Part shown: positions 14,275-20,283 of the stretch, piece by piece | How the letters are laid out: the number at the start of each line of letters is the position of its first letter | Numbering within the stretch: the stretch's first letter is position 1 | Assembly: GCA_964448395.1 (NCBI GenBank) | Contig: CAYUWM010000029.1 | Span: forward strand, 1-20,283 | DNA length: 20,283 nucleotides | Origin: CAYUWM01 sp964448395 | Lineage (GTDB): Bacteria; Chloroflexota; Dehalococcoidia; E44-bin15 | Direction: 5' to 3' | Position numbers and translations under genes: made by a program | The notes under the pieces: generated by a model | Databases searched by the model: none | Told to the model about the DNA's origin: nothing | Seen by the model: only the letters and a program-made list of their open reading frames with translations

Positions 14275-14374
14275 NNNNNNNNNNNNNNNNNNNNNNNNNN
14301 NNNNNNNNNNNNNNNNNNNNNNNNNNNNNNNNNNNNNNNNNNNNNNNNNNNNNNNNNNNNNNNNNNNNNNNNNN
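14275..14374. other. Assembly gap (100 N)
   Basis: A run of exactly 100 N, a conventional placeholder for a gap of unknown size. It lies between two near-identical copies of a DUF2341-coding segment, so the break is explained by repeat collapse. The reading frames on the two sides do not join through 100 bases, confirming that the length is not real. Confidence 0.97.
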
Positions 14375-14456
14375 AGTAGTCCAACCAATTCGTACCGTTC
14401 ACCCCCAGGAACCTTATATCCGAGAAATTGTCATTGCAGTGGTTGTTTAAATACAC
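14375..14456 (-). repeat. DUF2341-coding repeat, copy A
   Basis: Partner of 14152-14233 and immediately adjacent to the N run. The contig edge coincides with the repeat, as expected where an assembler could not resolve it. Confidence 0.93.
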
Positions 14457-16622
14457 CTCGCTACCGTTGCTGGTGCCCAAACCCTTATGCACCACCAGCC
14501 TGATCTGATAATCCGTCTGATCTCCACATGCTCCACCGGCGGTTGCGCTCCCCATTTGATGGTAGCTCCACCCCGATGGATCAGCTGTAGCCGTCGCCGT
14601 AGCTGTGGCCGTAGCTGTGGAAGTCGCCGTTGGGGTGGAACTGGGCGATGGCGTGGCGGTAGGGGTGGGGGTGATATGAGGATATGCCACCACCAGTTTT
14701 ACATAGTCCACGCTGGCATTCCTGTCACTAATGTTATGGTTGAACAGTAGAAACATCTGATCGGTGGTGTTGATATAGTGGTCGTATATCCTACCACAGG
14801 CGGTCCACCGTATGTACCGTACATTCTCGGTAGTCAATGAGATATCGCCATCAACCTGCTTCCAAGCTCCGGCGGTGAAGTTCCACGCCCAGAACTGCAT
14901 CGGTTCACTATTGAACTCCGATGAGCCATTAAGCAGCAACCCGATGCTGGTGATGCGGGATGCAACGCTCGGCGTGTCCACGGTGAACCGGCATTGCAGG
15001 GCACTGTAGTTACCAACGGAGCCCTCTACCGTCGATGCATTTCCGTCCTCCGCCGAGATCCTAGAGTAGTCGGCGCTGCTGAGGTTGGTCCAGCCGGGGT
15101 CGGTGGCCATCGTCTCGCTGAGTCCCGGCGGCACGGCGGGCATCGCCTTGTACTTGGCCCATCTACTGCCCCCTGCCCCAAAGCAGAAATCATAGAACGG
15201 CCTCTCCATCAGATGGGGCTGTTGGGACCCTAGTATTATTGCTTTGATGAGAGCGTGATCCGCTACATCAACGTAGCCGTCCCTAGTGGCGTCGGCACCC
15301 GGCGCCGCCGGATTAGTCTGCAGTATGATAGACTTCAACTGCGCGTAGTCGGCAACATCCACCATCCCGTCATCGGTAGCGTCACCGTAGAGCGGGGTGG
15401 TGGTGGCGGTGGCGGTGGCCGTCACCGTGGCGGTGGGCGAGGGAGAGGGAGAAGGGGTGGGCGTGGGGTCGCCCGCCGGCTCCATCTCTATCCAGCTGAC
15501 CATCAAGTGCTCCATGCCGCCGTACCACCCGCCCCAGGTCATGGTGTGATTCAGGTGGTCCCAGGTGTCGTGGATGTCGATGCTGTTGTTGGTGGTGCTG
15601 TAGCCGAAGCCGACCATGCTGTGACCGTCGAGCTGGATCATCACCGGCCGCCCGGCGTCTATCTGCGCCTTGTACTGGGCCAGCGTGAATCCCAGAGTGG
15701 GGTTGCTCCCCTTCCCCTTGACCATCTGGGTGCAGGTCTCGTTCCGCCCCGTCACGGTTTTACCCACCACCACGTCGTACCCCCGCGACTCGGCAAACAG
15801 CCTCATACCCCAGGCTCCGTCGCGGAAGCTCGCACCGGCATTGTAGTCGCACAGCACGCTCCCGCTGGTGTATAAGTAAAACATAGTATTGCCGTCTACG
15901 TTGTTAAAGTTGTGATACTGGTTGGTGCCCATGAAGTCGGCGGTGCAGTCGGCGTGCGTGTGCTGCGGCCAGTTGCCGTAGTACGGGTCGGTGGTGCTCC
16001 CGTAGGAGTACCAGTAGTCGTCCACCGAGCCGCAGATGGTCAGGTTGTCGTAGCCCATGTGGGTGGCGCTCAGCGGGCACTCGCCGTAGCCCGGCCCACC
16101 GAGGCCCTGCCCCCATACCAGGTTATTCAGGGGGCACACCCCGCCGTTGGTGGGCCCGGCGTACATGTTGGTATACTGGCCCCTGAGGGTCATGTTGCCG
16201 GGGTAGTACATCCCGATGTCGTAGTAGCCGAACATCATCGCCGCCGAGGTGGCGGAGCAGCCGTAGGACCAGTTGAAGGTGGGCACGTTGGGCAGGCGCA
16301 CGTCGCCGGGGCCGCCGGCGTCCCGCGGCTCCACGTTGGACGCGTAGAACGCCCTCAGCTCCGGCGGCACCCCGGGGAAGTTGAACTCAGCGATCCAGTC
16401 CCCGCGCTCCTCGTCGAAGAAGACACGCCCCAGGTTGGAGCTGTTCAGCCACGAGAGGTTGCTCGCAGGCGGGTGTGGCGCCGCCGGCGTTCCGGCTGCG
16501 GCCTCACCGGGGGTGTCGGCAAAGGTGGCGTCAGCGACCGCCAGCGTCAGCAGTAAAACGGGTGTGCAGATGAGGAGAAGTAGAACAGCCGCCGTCCCTG
16601 TGGTTATCCGTGACTTCTGCAT
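14375..16622 (-). CDS. 5' part of secreted C39-like peptidase/dockerin/DUF2341 protein (partial, cut by gap)
   Basis: A secreted protein. ATG 16622 is chosen because the longer ATG at 16688 falls on the promoter; it begins MQKSRITT, then a 20-residue hydrophobic signal sequence with cleavage likely near residues 30-36. Residues about 110-380 resemble a C39-like cysteine peptidase: Cys122 in YGCSATSAAMMFGYYD, His334 in DGHSMVGFGY, and Asp352 in IHDTWD. A Ser/Pro/Thr linker leads to a type I dockerin (about 412-466) with two calcium loops, GDATDDGMVDVADY and DATRDGYVDVADH. An unassigned, Cys-poor, probably beta-rich region (about 470-648) is followed by a second Thr/Ala linker and the start of DUF2341. 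Dockerins bind cohesins on scaffolds or the cell surface; no cohesin is in the window. Confidence 0.88.
14583..14672 (-). repeat. Low-complexity Thr/Pro/Ala linker coding repeat
   Basis: Degenerate 6-bp units (gtagct, gtggcc and similar on the plus strand) encode TPTPTATPSPSS followed by alternating Thr-Ala. It separates the unassigned region from the DUF2341 module. Such linkers are often sites of O-glycosylation and length change. Confidence 0.85.
15393..15467 (-). repeat. Low-complexity Ser/Pro/Thr linker coding repeat
   Basis: Encodes TPTPSPSPSPTATVTATATA, a flexible linker between the peptidase-like domain and the dockerin. Confidence 0.85.
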
Positions 16623-16652
16623 CGCATTCAACCCTAAGTTAACACATCGCTC

Positions 16653-16688
16653 ATTATAATTTCTACTCTTTTTAAGCAATTTTGTCAA
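16653..16688 (-). promoter_or_regulatory. Predicted promoter of the secreted peptidase/dockerin gene
   Basis: On the minus strand, a perfect TTGACA (16688-16683) is followed after 17 bp by TAGAAA (16665-16660), and immediately after by a perfect TATAAT (16658-16653), whose own spacing would be 24 bp. Either box places the transcript start between the ATG codons at 16688 and 16622, supporting the shorter start. Confidence 0.5.
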
Positions 16689-16758
16689 ATCGTATATGCC
16701 TATGCTATATAGACATGGAACATGGTCACTTTGCCGATTATTTTAGGTTTAATCGAGG

Positions 16759-16787
16759 TTGACAGCCCACCTGCATTGTGCTAGACT
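16759..16787 (+). promoter_or_regulatory. Predicted extended -10 promoter of tRNA-Leu
   Basis: A perfect TTGACA (16759-16764), a 17-bp spacer ending in TGC (extended -10), and TAGACT (16782-16787, 4/6). The start near 16794 leaves a leader of about 85 nt before the mature tRNA. Confidence 0.6.
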
Positions 16788-16810
16788 GCCCAACTTAGTA
16801 AAGGTCGAAA

Positions 16811-16827
16811 CGGCGGGGCCCCCGCCG
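16811..16827 (+). other. GC-rich hairpin in the tRNA-Leu leader
   Basis: CGGCGGG (16811-16817) and CCCGCCG (16821-16827) form a 7-bp GC-only stem with a 3-nt loop, followed by more GC-rich sequence but no T run, so it is not a normal terminator. CGAAACGG occurs just before the hairpin (16806-16813) and again at the tRNA 5' end (16873-16880). No gene is seen elsewhere in 16689-16878. Confidence 0.5.
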
Positions 16828-16878
16828 CTGCGGCCGCGCCGACGAACGATCGGTTAACTGTTCATAAAAAGCCGAAAC

Positions 16879-16960
16879 GGGGAAGTGTCGGAACCGGTAG
16901 ACGAGCATGACTTAGGATCATGTGCCTTAGGGCGTAGGAGTTCGAATCTCCTCTTCCCCA
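16879..16960 (+). tRNA. tRNA-Leu (anticodon UAG)
   Basis: The acceptor stem GGGGAAG/CTTCCCC pairs perfectly. The anticodon stem CATGA/TCATG encloses CTTAGGA, with anticodon TAG at 16913-16915. A class II long variable arm follows (TGCCTTAGGGCGT), then the T arm AGGAG/CTCCT with TTCGAAT. The discriminator is A16960. The next bases are CGA, so CCA is not encoded here, unlike the Gly and Lys tRNAs in this window. Confidence 0.95.
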
Positions 16961-17048
16961 CGAAGGGAGGCCGTATGCCGCGACGGGATCAGGTCAATGG
17001 CCTGGCGCCGACTGTTTCCTGTGTAAAATCAAACAGGGAGGGTAACAC

Positions 17049-17477
17049 ATGTTAGAATCTATGATCGGTCCGGATACGATGAAGAAGATAATGGCCACCG
17101 GGATATCGCTGGTGGTGGCCATACTGTCGTTCGTCGCCATGGCCCTGATAGTGATCGCCTCGGTGAACCCGCTGTGGGGGCCCAATTTCTGGCCCGCAAT
17201 CGTTATTGTGATATTCGGCGGCTGCTCGCTCATAGTGCGCAAGAAGATCTCCCGGCTGGCGCTGGCGCTGGTGGTGCTGATAGCGTCGGTGTGGGTGCTG
17301 CTCAATGTGGTGCTGGGATTGAACGTTCCGGAGGCTGTGGAATTCGGCGACCTCCTCAGTGGCGATGCCGGCCTGCCAGAGATGATCGCCCCTATCCTGC
17401 TGATGCTCGTTGGATTGGGAGGGATCATAGGCATATTAGGCGGTCTGGTGGGCATCTATGGGGCCCTCAAGCATTAA
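17049..17477 (+). CDS. Four-helix membrane protein, 142 aa (paralogue 1)
   Basis: Family not recognised. Four hydrophobic segments lie at about 14-39, 47-63, 69-91 and 111-139, so it is an integral inner-membrane protein. Shared with the next gene are an N-terminal MLE-x-M-x-G start, NP-x-W-x-PNFWP between the first two helices, and NVVLG-x-NVPEA, then GDL-x-SGDAG in the loop before the last helix. The basic pair RKK between helices 2 and 3 suggests that loop is cytoplasmic. GGGAGG precedes the ATG. It lies 88 bp after tRNA-Leu; TAAAAT at 17024-17029 could be its own -10, or it could be read from the tRNA promoter. Confidence 0.85.
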   Translation: MLESMIGPDTMKKIMATGISLVVAILSFVAMALIVIASVNPLWGPNFWPAIVIVIFGGCSLIVRKKISRLALALVVLIASVWVLLNVVLGLNVPEAVEFGDLLSGDAGLPEMIAPILLMLVGLGGIIGILGGLVGIYGALKH

Positions 17478-17537
17478 CGGCAAACCGATGTCACAAATCG
17501 AGCCGTCTCCTCCATAAATCCAGAACTGAGGTGGTGT

Positions 17538-18074
17538 ATGTTAGAAGCGATGCTCGGTGCGGATAAGAAGAATCAGCTTTTCGGCTGGGGGGTATTCTTG
17601 GCGGGCGCCATCCTGGCGTTCGTCGGCATGGTACTGATCGTGGTAGCCTCCATCAACCCGATATGGCACCCCAATTTCTGGCCCGGAATCGCCATTATGA
17701 TTCTGGCCAGCTGCGCCCTGATGGCACGGAGAAAGGCTATCAGGCTCACACTGAGTACCATCGTCCTGCTGCTGGGTCTGTGGGTGGTGCTCAACGTAGT
17801 GCTGGGGATCAACGTGCCGGAGGCCGCTGAGCTAGGCGACCTCATGAGCGGCGACGCCGGCATATCCGATATGATGACGCCGACCATGTTGCAGCTGGTC
17901 ACTGCCGGCGGGGCCATCGGCGCCCTCGGCGGTCTGGCGGGCATATTCGGAGCGCTCAAGTACTCAGGTACTGGTAATCAGATAGCCGATTCAGGCACTG
18001 GTACTCAGATAGCTGATTCAGGCGCTGCTACTGAGATAGCCGATTCAGGCGCTGGTACTCAGGAAACCGAATAA
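17538..18074 (+). CDS. Four-helix membrane protein with 9-aa repeat tail, 178 aa (paralogue 2)
   Basis: It aligns without gaps to the 142-aa protein upstream over residues 1-141 and keeps the same loop motifs (NPIWHPNFWP, NVVLGINVPEA, GDLMSGDAG). From residue 143 it gains a hydrophilic acidic tail made of four 9-residue repeats, consensus SG(T/A)GTQIAD, running to the final residue. Both proteins share GALK just before the tail, so the tail was added to a complete domain. GAGGTGG precedes the ATG. The pair is tandem with 60 bp between, so co-transcription is likely, ending at the terminator 18092-18130. Function unknown; the duplication and exposed repeat suggest a surface or interaction role, as inference. 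Confidence 0.87.
   Translation: MLEAMLGADKKNQLFGWGVFLAGAILAFVGMVLIVVASINPIWHPNFWPGIAIMILASCALMARRKAIRLTLSTIVLLLGLWVVLNVVLGINVPEAAELGDLMSGDAGISDMMTPTMLQLVTAGGAIGALGGLAGIFGALKYSGTGNQIADSGTGTQIADSGAATEIADSGAGTQETE
17964..18071 (+). repeat. 27-bp tandem repeat, four units, in frame
   Basis: Four consecutive 27-bp units encode the 9-residue repeats at the end of the second membrane paralogue. Units differ by a few substitutions; the last diverges in its final four codons (QETE in place of EIAD/QIAD). Repeat length is a multiple of three, so copy-number change would not disturb the frame. Confidence 0.92.
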
Positions 18075-18091
18075 ACATCCTCTCAAATGTC

Positions 18092-18130
18092 GAGAAGCTT
18101 TCCGGCGCTCTAGCCGGGAGGCTTCTCTTT
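18092..18130 (+). terminator. Intrinsic terminator after the membrane paralogue pair
   Basis: GAGAAGC (18092-18098) pairs with GCTTCTC (18121-18127), and an inner CCGGC (18102-18106) pairs with GCCGG (18113-18117), each separated by a 3-nt bulge. A short T run follows. It separates the pair from lepA. Confidence 0.82.
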
Positions 18131-18140
18131 ATCTGAAATC

Positions 18141-18169
18141 TTGAGGGCGTCGCCGCAGTGTGATAGTAT
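18141..18169 (+). promoter_or_regulatory. Predicted leaderless promoter of lepA
   Basis: TTGAGG (18141-18146, 4/6), exactly 17 bp, then TAGTAT (18164-18169, 4/6) preceded by TGA (extended -10). The box is 6 nt from the ATG at 18176, so transcription is expected to begin at or next to the start codon. Confidence 0.5.
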
Positions 18170-18175
18170 TTGGCT

Positions 18176-20002
18176 ATGGAGCAGCACCGCATCAGGAACT
18201 TCAGCATCATCGCCCACATCGACCACGGCAAGTCCACCCTGGCCGACAGGCTGCTGGAGATGACCGGAACCGTCAGCGCGCGGGAGATGCGGGAGCAGTT
18301 CCTCGACCAGATCGACCTGGAGCGGGAGCGGGGGATCACCATCAAGGCCAAAGCGGTGCGTATGATGTACCGCGCCGCCGACGGGGAGGAGTACCAGCTG
18401 AACCTCATCGATACCCCGGGGCACGTCGACTTCAGCTACGAGGTGTCCCGCAGCCTGACCGCCTGCGAGGGGGCGGTGCTGGTGGTGGACGCCGCCCAGG
18501 GCATACAGGCGCAGACGCTGGCCAATGTCCACATCGCCCAGGAGCATAAACTGGCGTTGATACCGGTGGTCAACAAGATCGACCTGCCCAACGCCATGCC
18601 GGACGAGGTATGCGGCGAGCTGGAGGGGGTCTTCGGTTTCCCCCGCGGCGATATAATCCTCGCCTCGGCCAAGGACGGGGTGGGCACCAGCGAGGTGCTG
18701 GAGGCCATCGTGCGCCGGATACCCCCGCCGTCGGGAGAGGCACAAGGGCCTCTGCGCGCGCTGATCTTCGACTCCAAGTACGACCCCTACAAGGGGGTGA
18801 TCGCCTATCTGCGCGTTATCGACGGCACGGTTTCCCGGGATAGACGGCTGCGACTGATGTCTTCGGGCAAGAGCATTGAGGTGCTGGAGATCGGCATATT
18901 CAAGCCCCGGCTAACCGCGGTGGACTTCCTGGCGGCGGGGGAGGTGGGGTACATCGCCACTGGCCTCAAGAGCATCGCCGAGTGCAGGGTGGGTGACACG
19001 GTGACGCTGGCGGACGGCGGCGCGACGATGCCCCTGACCGGCTACCAGCCGGCCAAGCCGATGGTTTTCGCCGGCATCTACCCCATCGTCGGCGATGAGT
19101 ACAACGCGCTGCGGGACAGCCTGGATAAGCTGAGCCTGAACGATGCATCCCTCTCCTACCAGCCGGAGACCAGTGCCGCTCTCGGCTTCGGTTTCCGCTG
19201 CGGCTTCCTCGGCATGCTGCATATGGAGGTAGTGGTGGAGCGGCTGGAGCGGGAGTACGATATGGAGCTGCTGGCCACCGCTCCCAGTGTGGAGTACGAG
19301 GTCACCAGGACCGACGGGCAGGAACTGAAGGTGTCCAACCCCTCCGCCATCCCGCCGGCGGGTGAGATAGCGGAGCTGCGGGAACCGTGGATGTCGGTCA
19401 ATATCATCACCCCGATACGTTACATCGGCAACGTGATGGAGCTGCTTAAGGAGCACCGCGGCGACTACCGCGGCACGGAATACCTGGTCAAGGAGGTATC
19501 CAACAGCCAGGACGCCGGCTCTGCGCTGAGGGTGATGTTGCAGTATAACATGCCGCTGGCCGAGCTGATCGTCGGTTTCTACGATAATCTCAAGTCGCGA
19601 ACGCAGGGCTACGCGTCGATGGACTACGCCTTCGCCGGCTACCTGCCGGCGAAGCTGGTCAAGCTGGAGATACTGGTCAACACCCAGCCGGTGGATGCCT
19701 TTTCGCTTATCGTGCCCCAGGAGCGCGCCCACCGCCAGGGCAGGGAGCTGGTGAGCAAGCTGAGGAAACAGATACCGCGCCAGAACTTCGAGGTGGCGCT
19801 TCAGGCGGCCATCGGGAGCAAGGTTATCGCCAGGGAGACCATCAAGCCCTACCGCAAGGACGTGATCGCCAAGTGCTACGGCGGCGATATCACCCGCAAG
19901 CGCAAGCTACTCGAGAAGCAGTCCATGGGCAAAAAGCGGATGAAGAAGGTGGGGCGGGTGGAGATACCGGCGGAGACCTTCGTCGAGGTGCTCAAGCTCT
20001 AG
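18176..20002 (+). CDS. lepA: Elongation factor 4 (LepA) GTPase, 608 aa
   Basis: A ribosome-associated translational GTPase, thought to act on stalled or early-phase ribosomes. The family opening (EQHRIRNFSIIAHIDHGKST) holds the P-loop AHIDHGKST, followed by the switch I region RGITIKA, DTPGHVDF, and NKIDLP. The EF-G-like domains and the LepA-specific C-terminus (KRKLLEKQSMGKKRMKKVG, then VPAETF-like IPAETFVEVL) are all present, so the gene is complete. ATG 18176 is preferred over TTG 18170, which lies in the spacer after the -10 box. No Shine-Dalgarno sequence is visible. Its TAG stop overlaps the stop of the convergent galU gene. Confidence 0.98.
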   Translation: MEQHRIRNFSIIAHIDHGKSTLADRLLEMTGTVSAREMREQFLDQIDLERERGITIKAKAVRMMYRAADGEEYQLNLIDTPGHVDFSYEVSRSLTACEGAVLVVDAAQGIQAQTLANVHIAQEHKLALIPVVNKIDLPNAMPDEVCGELEGVFGFPRGDIILASAKDGVGTSEVLEAIVRRIPPPSGEAQGPLRALIFDSKYDPYKGVIAYLRVIDGTVSRDRRLRLMSSGKSIEVLEIGIFKPRLTAVDFLAAGEVGYIATGLKSIAECRVGDTVTLADGGATMPLTGYQPAKPMVFAGIYPIVGDEYNALRDSLDKLSLNDASLSYQPETSAALGFGFRCGFLGMLHMEVVVERLEREYDMELLATAPSVEYEVTRTDGQELKVSNPSAIPPAGEIAELREPWMSVNIITPIRYIGNVMELLKEHRGDYRGTEYLVKEVSNSQDAGSALRVMLQYNMPLAELIVGFYDNLKSRTQGYASMDYAFAGYLPAKLVKLEILVNTQPVDAFSLIVPQERAHRQGRELVSKLRKQIPRQNFEVALQAAIGSKVIARETIKPYRKDVIAKCYGGDITRKRKLLEKQSMGKKRMKKVGRVEIPAETFVEVLKL

Positions 20003-20283
20003 CTATTGACGATACTCTTGAGGTATTCCCGCAGATCGGGCCCCATATCCGGGTGGCGCAGCGCCCACTCTATCGAGGTCTTGAGCAGCCCCAGCGGCTT
20101 GCCTGCATCGTAATACTTGCCCTCGAACTCCAAACCGTAGACGTCCTGTTTCTGCCGAAGTAGCGCCAGCCCGTCGGTGAGTTGGATCTCTCCCCCCTTG
20201 CCCGGCGTGGTGGCCTCCAGCGCATCGAAGATCTGCGGGGTGAGCAGGTATCTGCCCATTATCGCCAGTTGTGATGGAGCCTC
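19999..20283 (-). CDS. galU: UTP-glucose-1-phosphate uridylyltransferase, 3' part (partial at window end)
   Basis: GalU makes UDP-glucose from UTP and glucose-1-phosphate for envelope polysaccharides. The visible 94 C-terminal residues match the family: MGRYLLTPQIFDAL, GKGGEIQLTDGL, YGLEFEGKYYDAGKPLG, and a final helix ending EYLKSIVNS. The reading frame is open to the window edge, so the N-terminal nucleotide-binding half lies outside. The gene converges with lepA, and the two stop codons share three bases within CTAG at 19999-20002. No terminator is visible between them. Confidence 0.93.
   Translation of the reverse strand, partial: EAPSQLAIMGRYLLTPQIFDALEATTPGKGGEIQLTDGLALLRQKQDVYGLEFEGKYYDAGKPLGLLKTSIEWALRHPDMGPDLREYLKSIVNS

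Noticed and set aside
14235..14374. Apparent continuation of the peptidase/dockerin frame through the N run to a stop at 14235
   Set aside because: The 100 N are a placeholder of arbitrary length. Homology shows that the correct frame on the far side is the one ending at 13370, so the stop at 14235 is artificial.
15393..15467. Short periodic repeats that could be read as a CRISPR or satellite array
   Set aside because: The 6-bp periodicity encodes a Ser/Pro/Thr linker in frame, and there are no unique spacers.
16623..16688. Longer N-terminus of the secreted protein from ATG 16688
   Set aside because: The ATG coincides with a TTGACA box, with TATAAT downstream of it, and the extra residues would precede the signal peptide.
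18911..19732. A 273-codon minus-strand frame inside lepA
   Set aside because: It is a shadow of lepA, His/Arg/Gln-rich and without any motif. The plus strand encodes the complete, conserved GTPase.

Overview
The window is about 20 kb of moderately GC-rich bacterial DNA with densely packed genes and short operons on both strands. No single gene fixes the taxonomy. The content fits an anaerobic Chloroflexota, Dehalococcoidia-like genome: a tungsten/molybdenum aldehyde:ferredoxin oxidoreductase (AOR) family enzyme, a secreted dockerin-bearing protein with long Thr/Pro/Ala linkers, many small Cys-rich zinc-type proteins, and start codons lying directly downstream of -10 boxes. That assignment is inference. 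The run of exactly 100 N at 14275-14374 indicates a scaffolded draft or metagenome assembly.

Layout. (1) 1-900: tRNA-Gly(UCC), then a lone 186-aa DUF6125-like gene with its own promoter. (2) 897-5895, minus strand: a probable operon of a TTG-started short-chain dehydrogenase/epimerase fused to a C-terminal zinc finger, two DUF6125-like paralogues, and an AOR-family oxidoreductase. A Cys-rich membrane-anchored small protein follows, with a strong terminator beyond it. (3) 6059-8366, plus strand: a double zf-TFIIB protein, LemA, and an HtpX/M48 protease with an extra zinc-ribbon tail. (4) 11914-8439, minus strand: thiL-tsaE-tsaB-two PaaI-like thioesterases-ndk, with overlapping or closely spaced ends. 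(5) 11982-13235: a calcineurin-like phosphoesterase, a convergent 54-aa Cys4 microprotein, a 4-oxalocrotonate tautomerase-like enzyme and tRNA-Lys(CUU). (6) 16622-13370, minus strand: a large secreted protein with a C39-like peptidase, a dockerin, an unassigned region and two DUF2341 copies, interrupted by the assembly gap. (7) 16759-18130: tRNA-Leu(UAG) and two tandem four-helix membrane paralogues, the second carrying a 9-aa repeat tail, closed by a terminator. (8) 18176-20283: lepA, and convergent to it the 3' part of galU.

The thiL/tsa/ndk/lepA/galU and tRNA genes are housekeeping. The accessory interest lies in the SDR-zinc finger/DUF6125/AOR operon, the dockerin surface protein, the repeat-tailed membrane pair and the small Cys4 proteins. 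Several genes with secure starts (thiL, lepA, and probably htpX, the phosphoesterase and the 124-aa protein) lack a Shine-Dalgarno sequence and have a -10-like box 5-12 bp before the start codon, which suggests leaderless transcription is common here.
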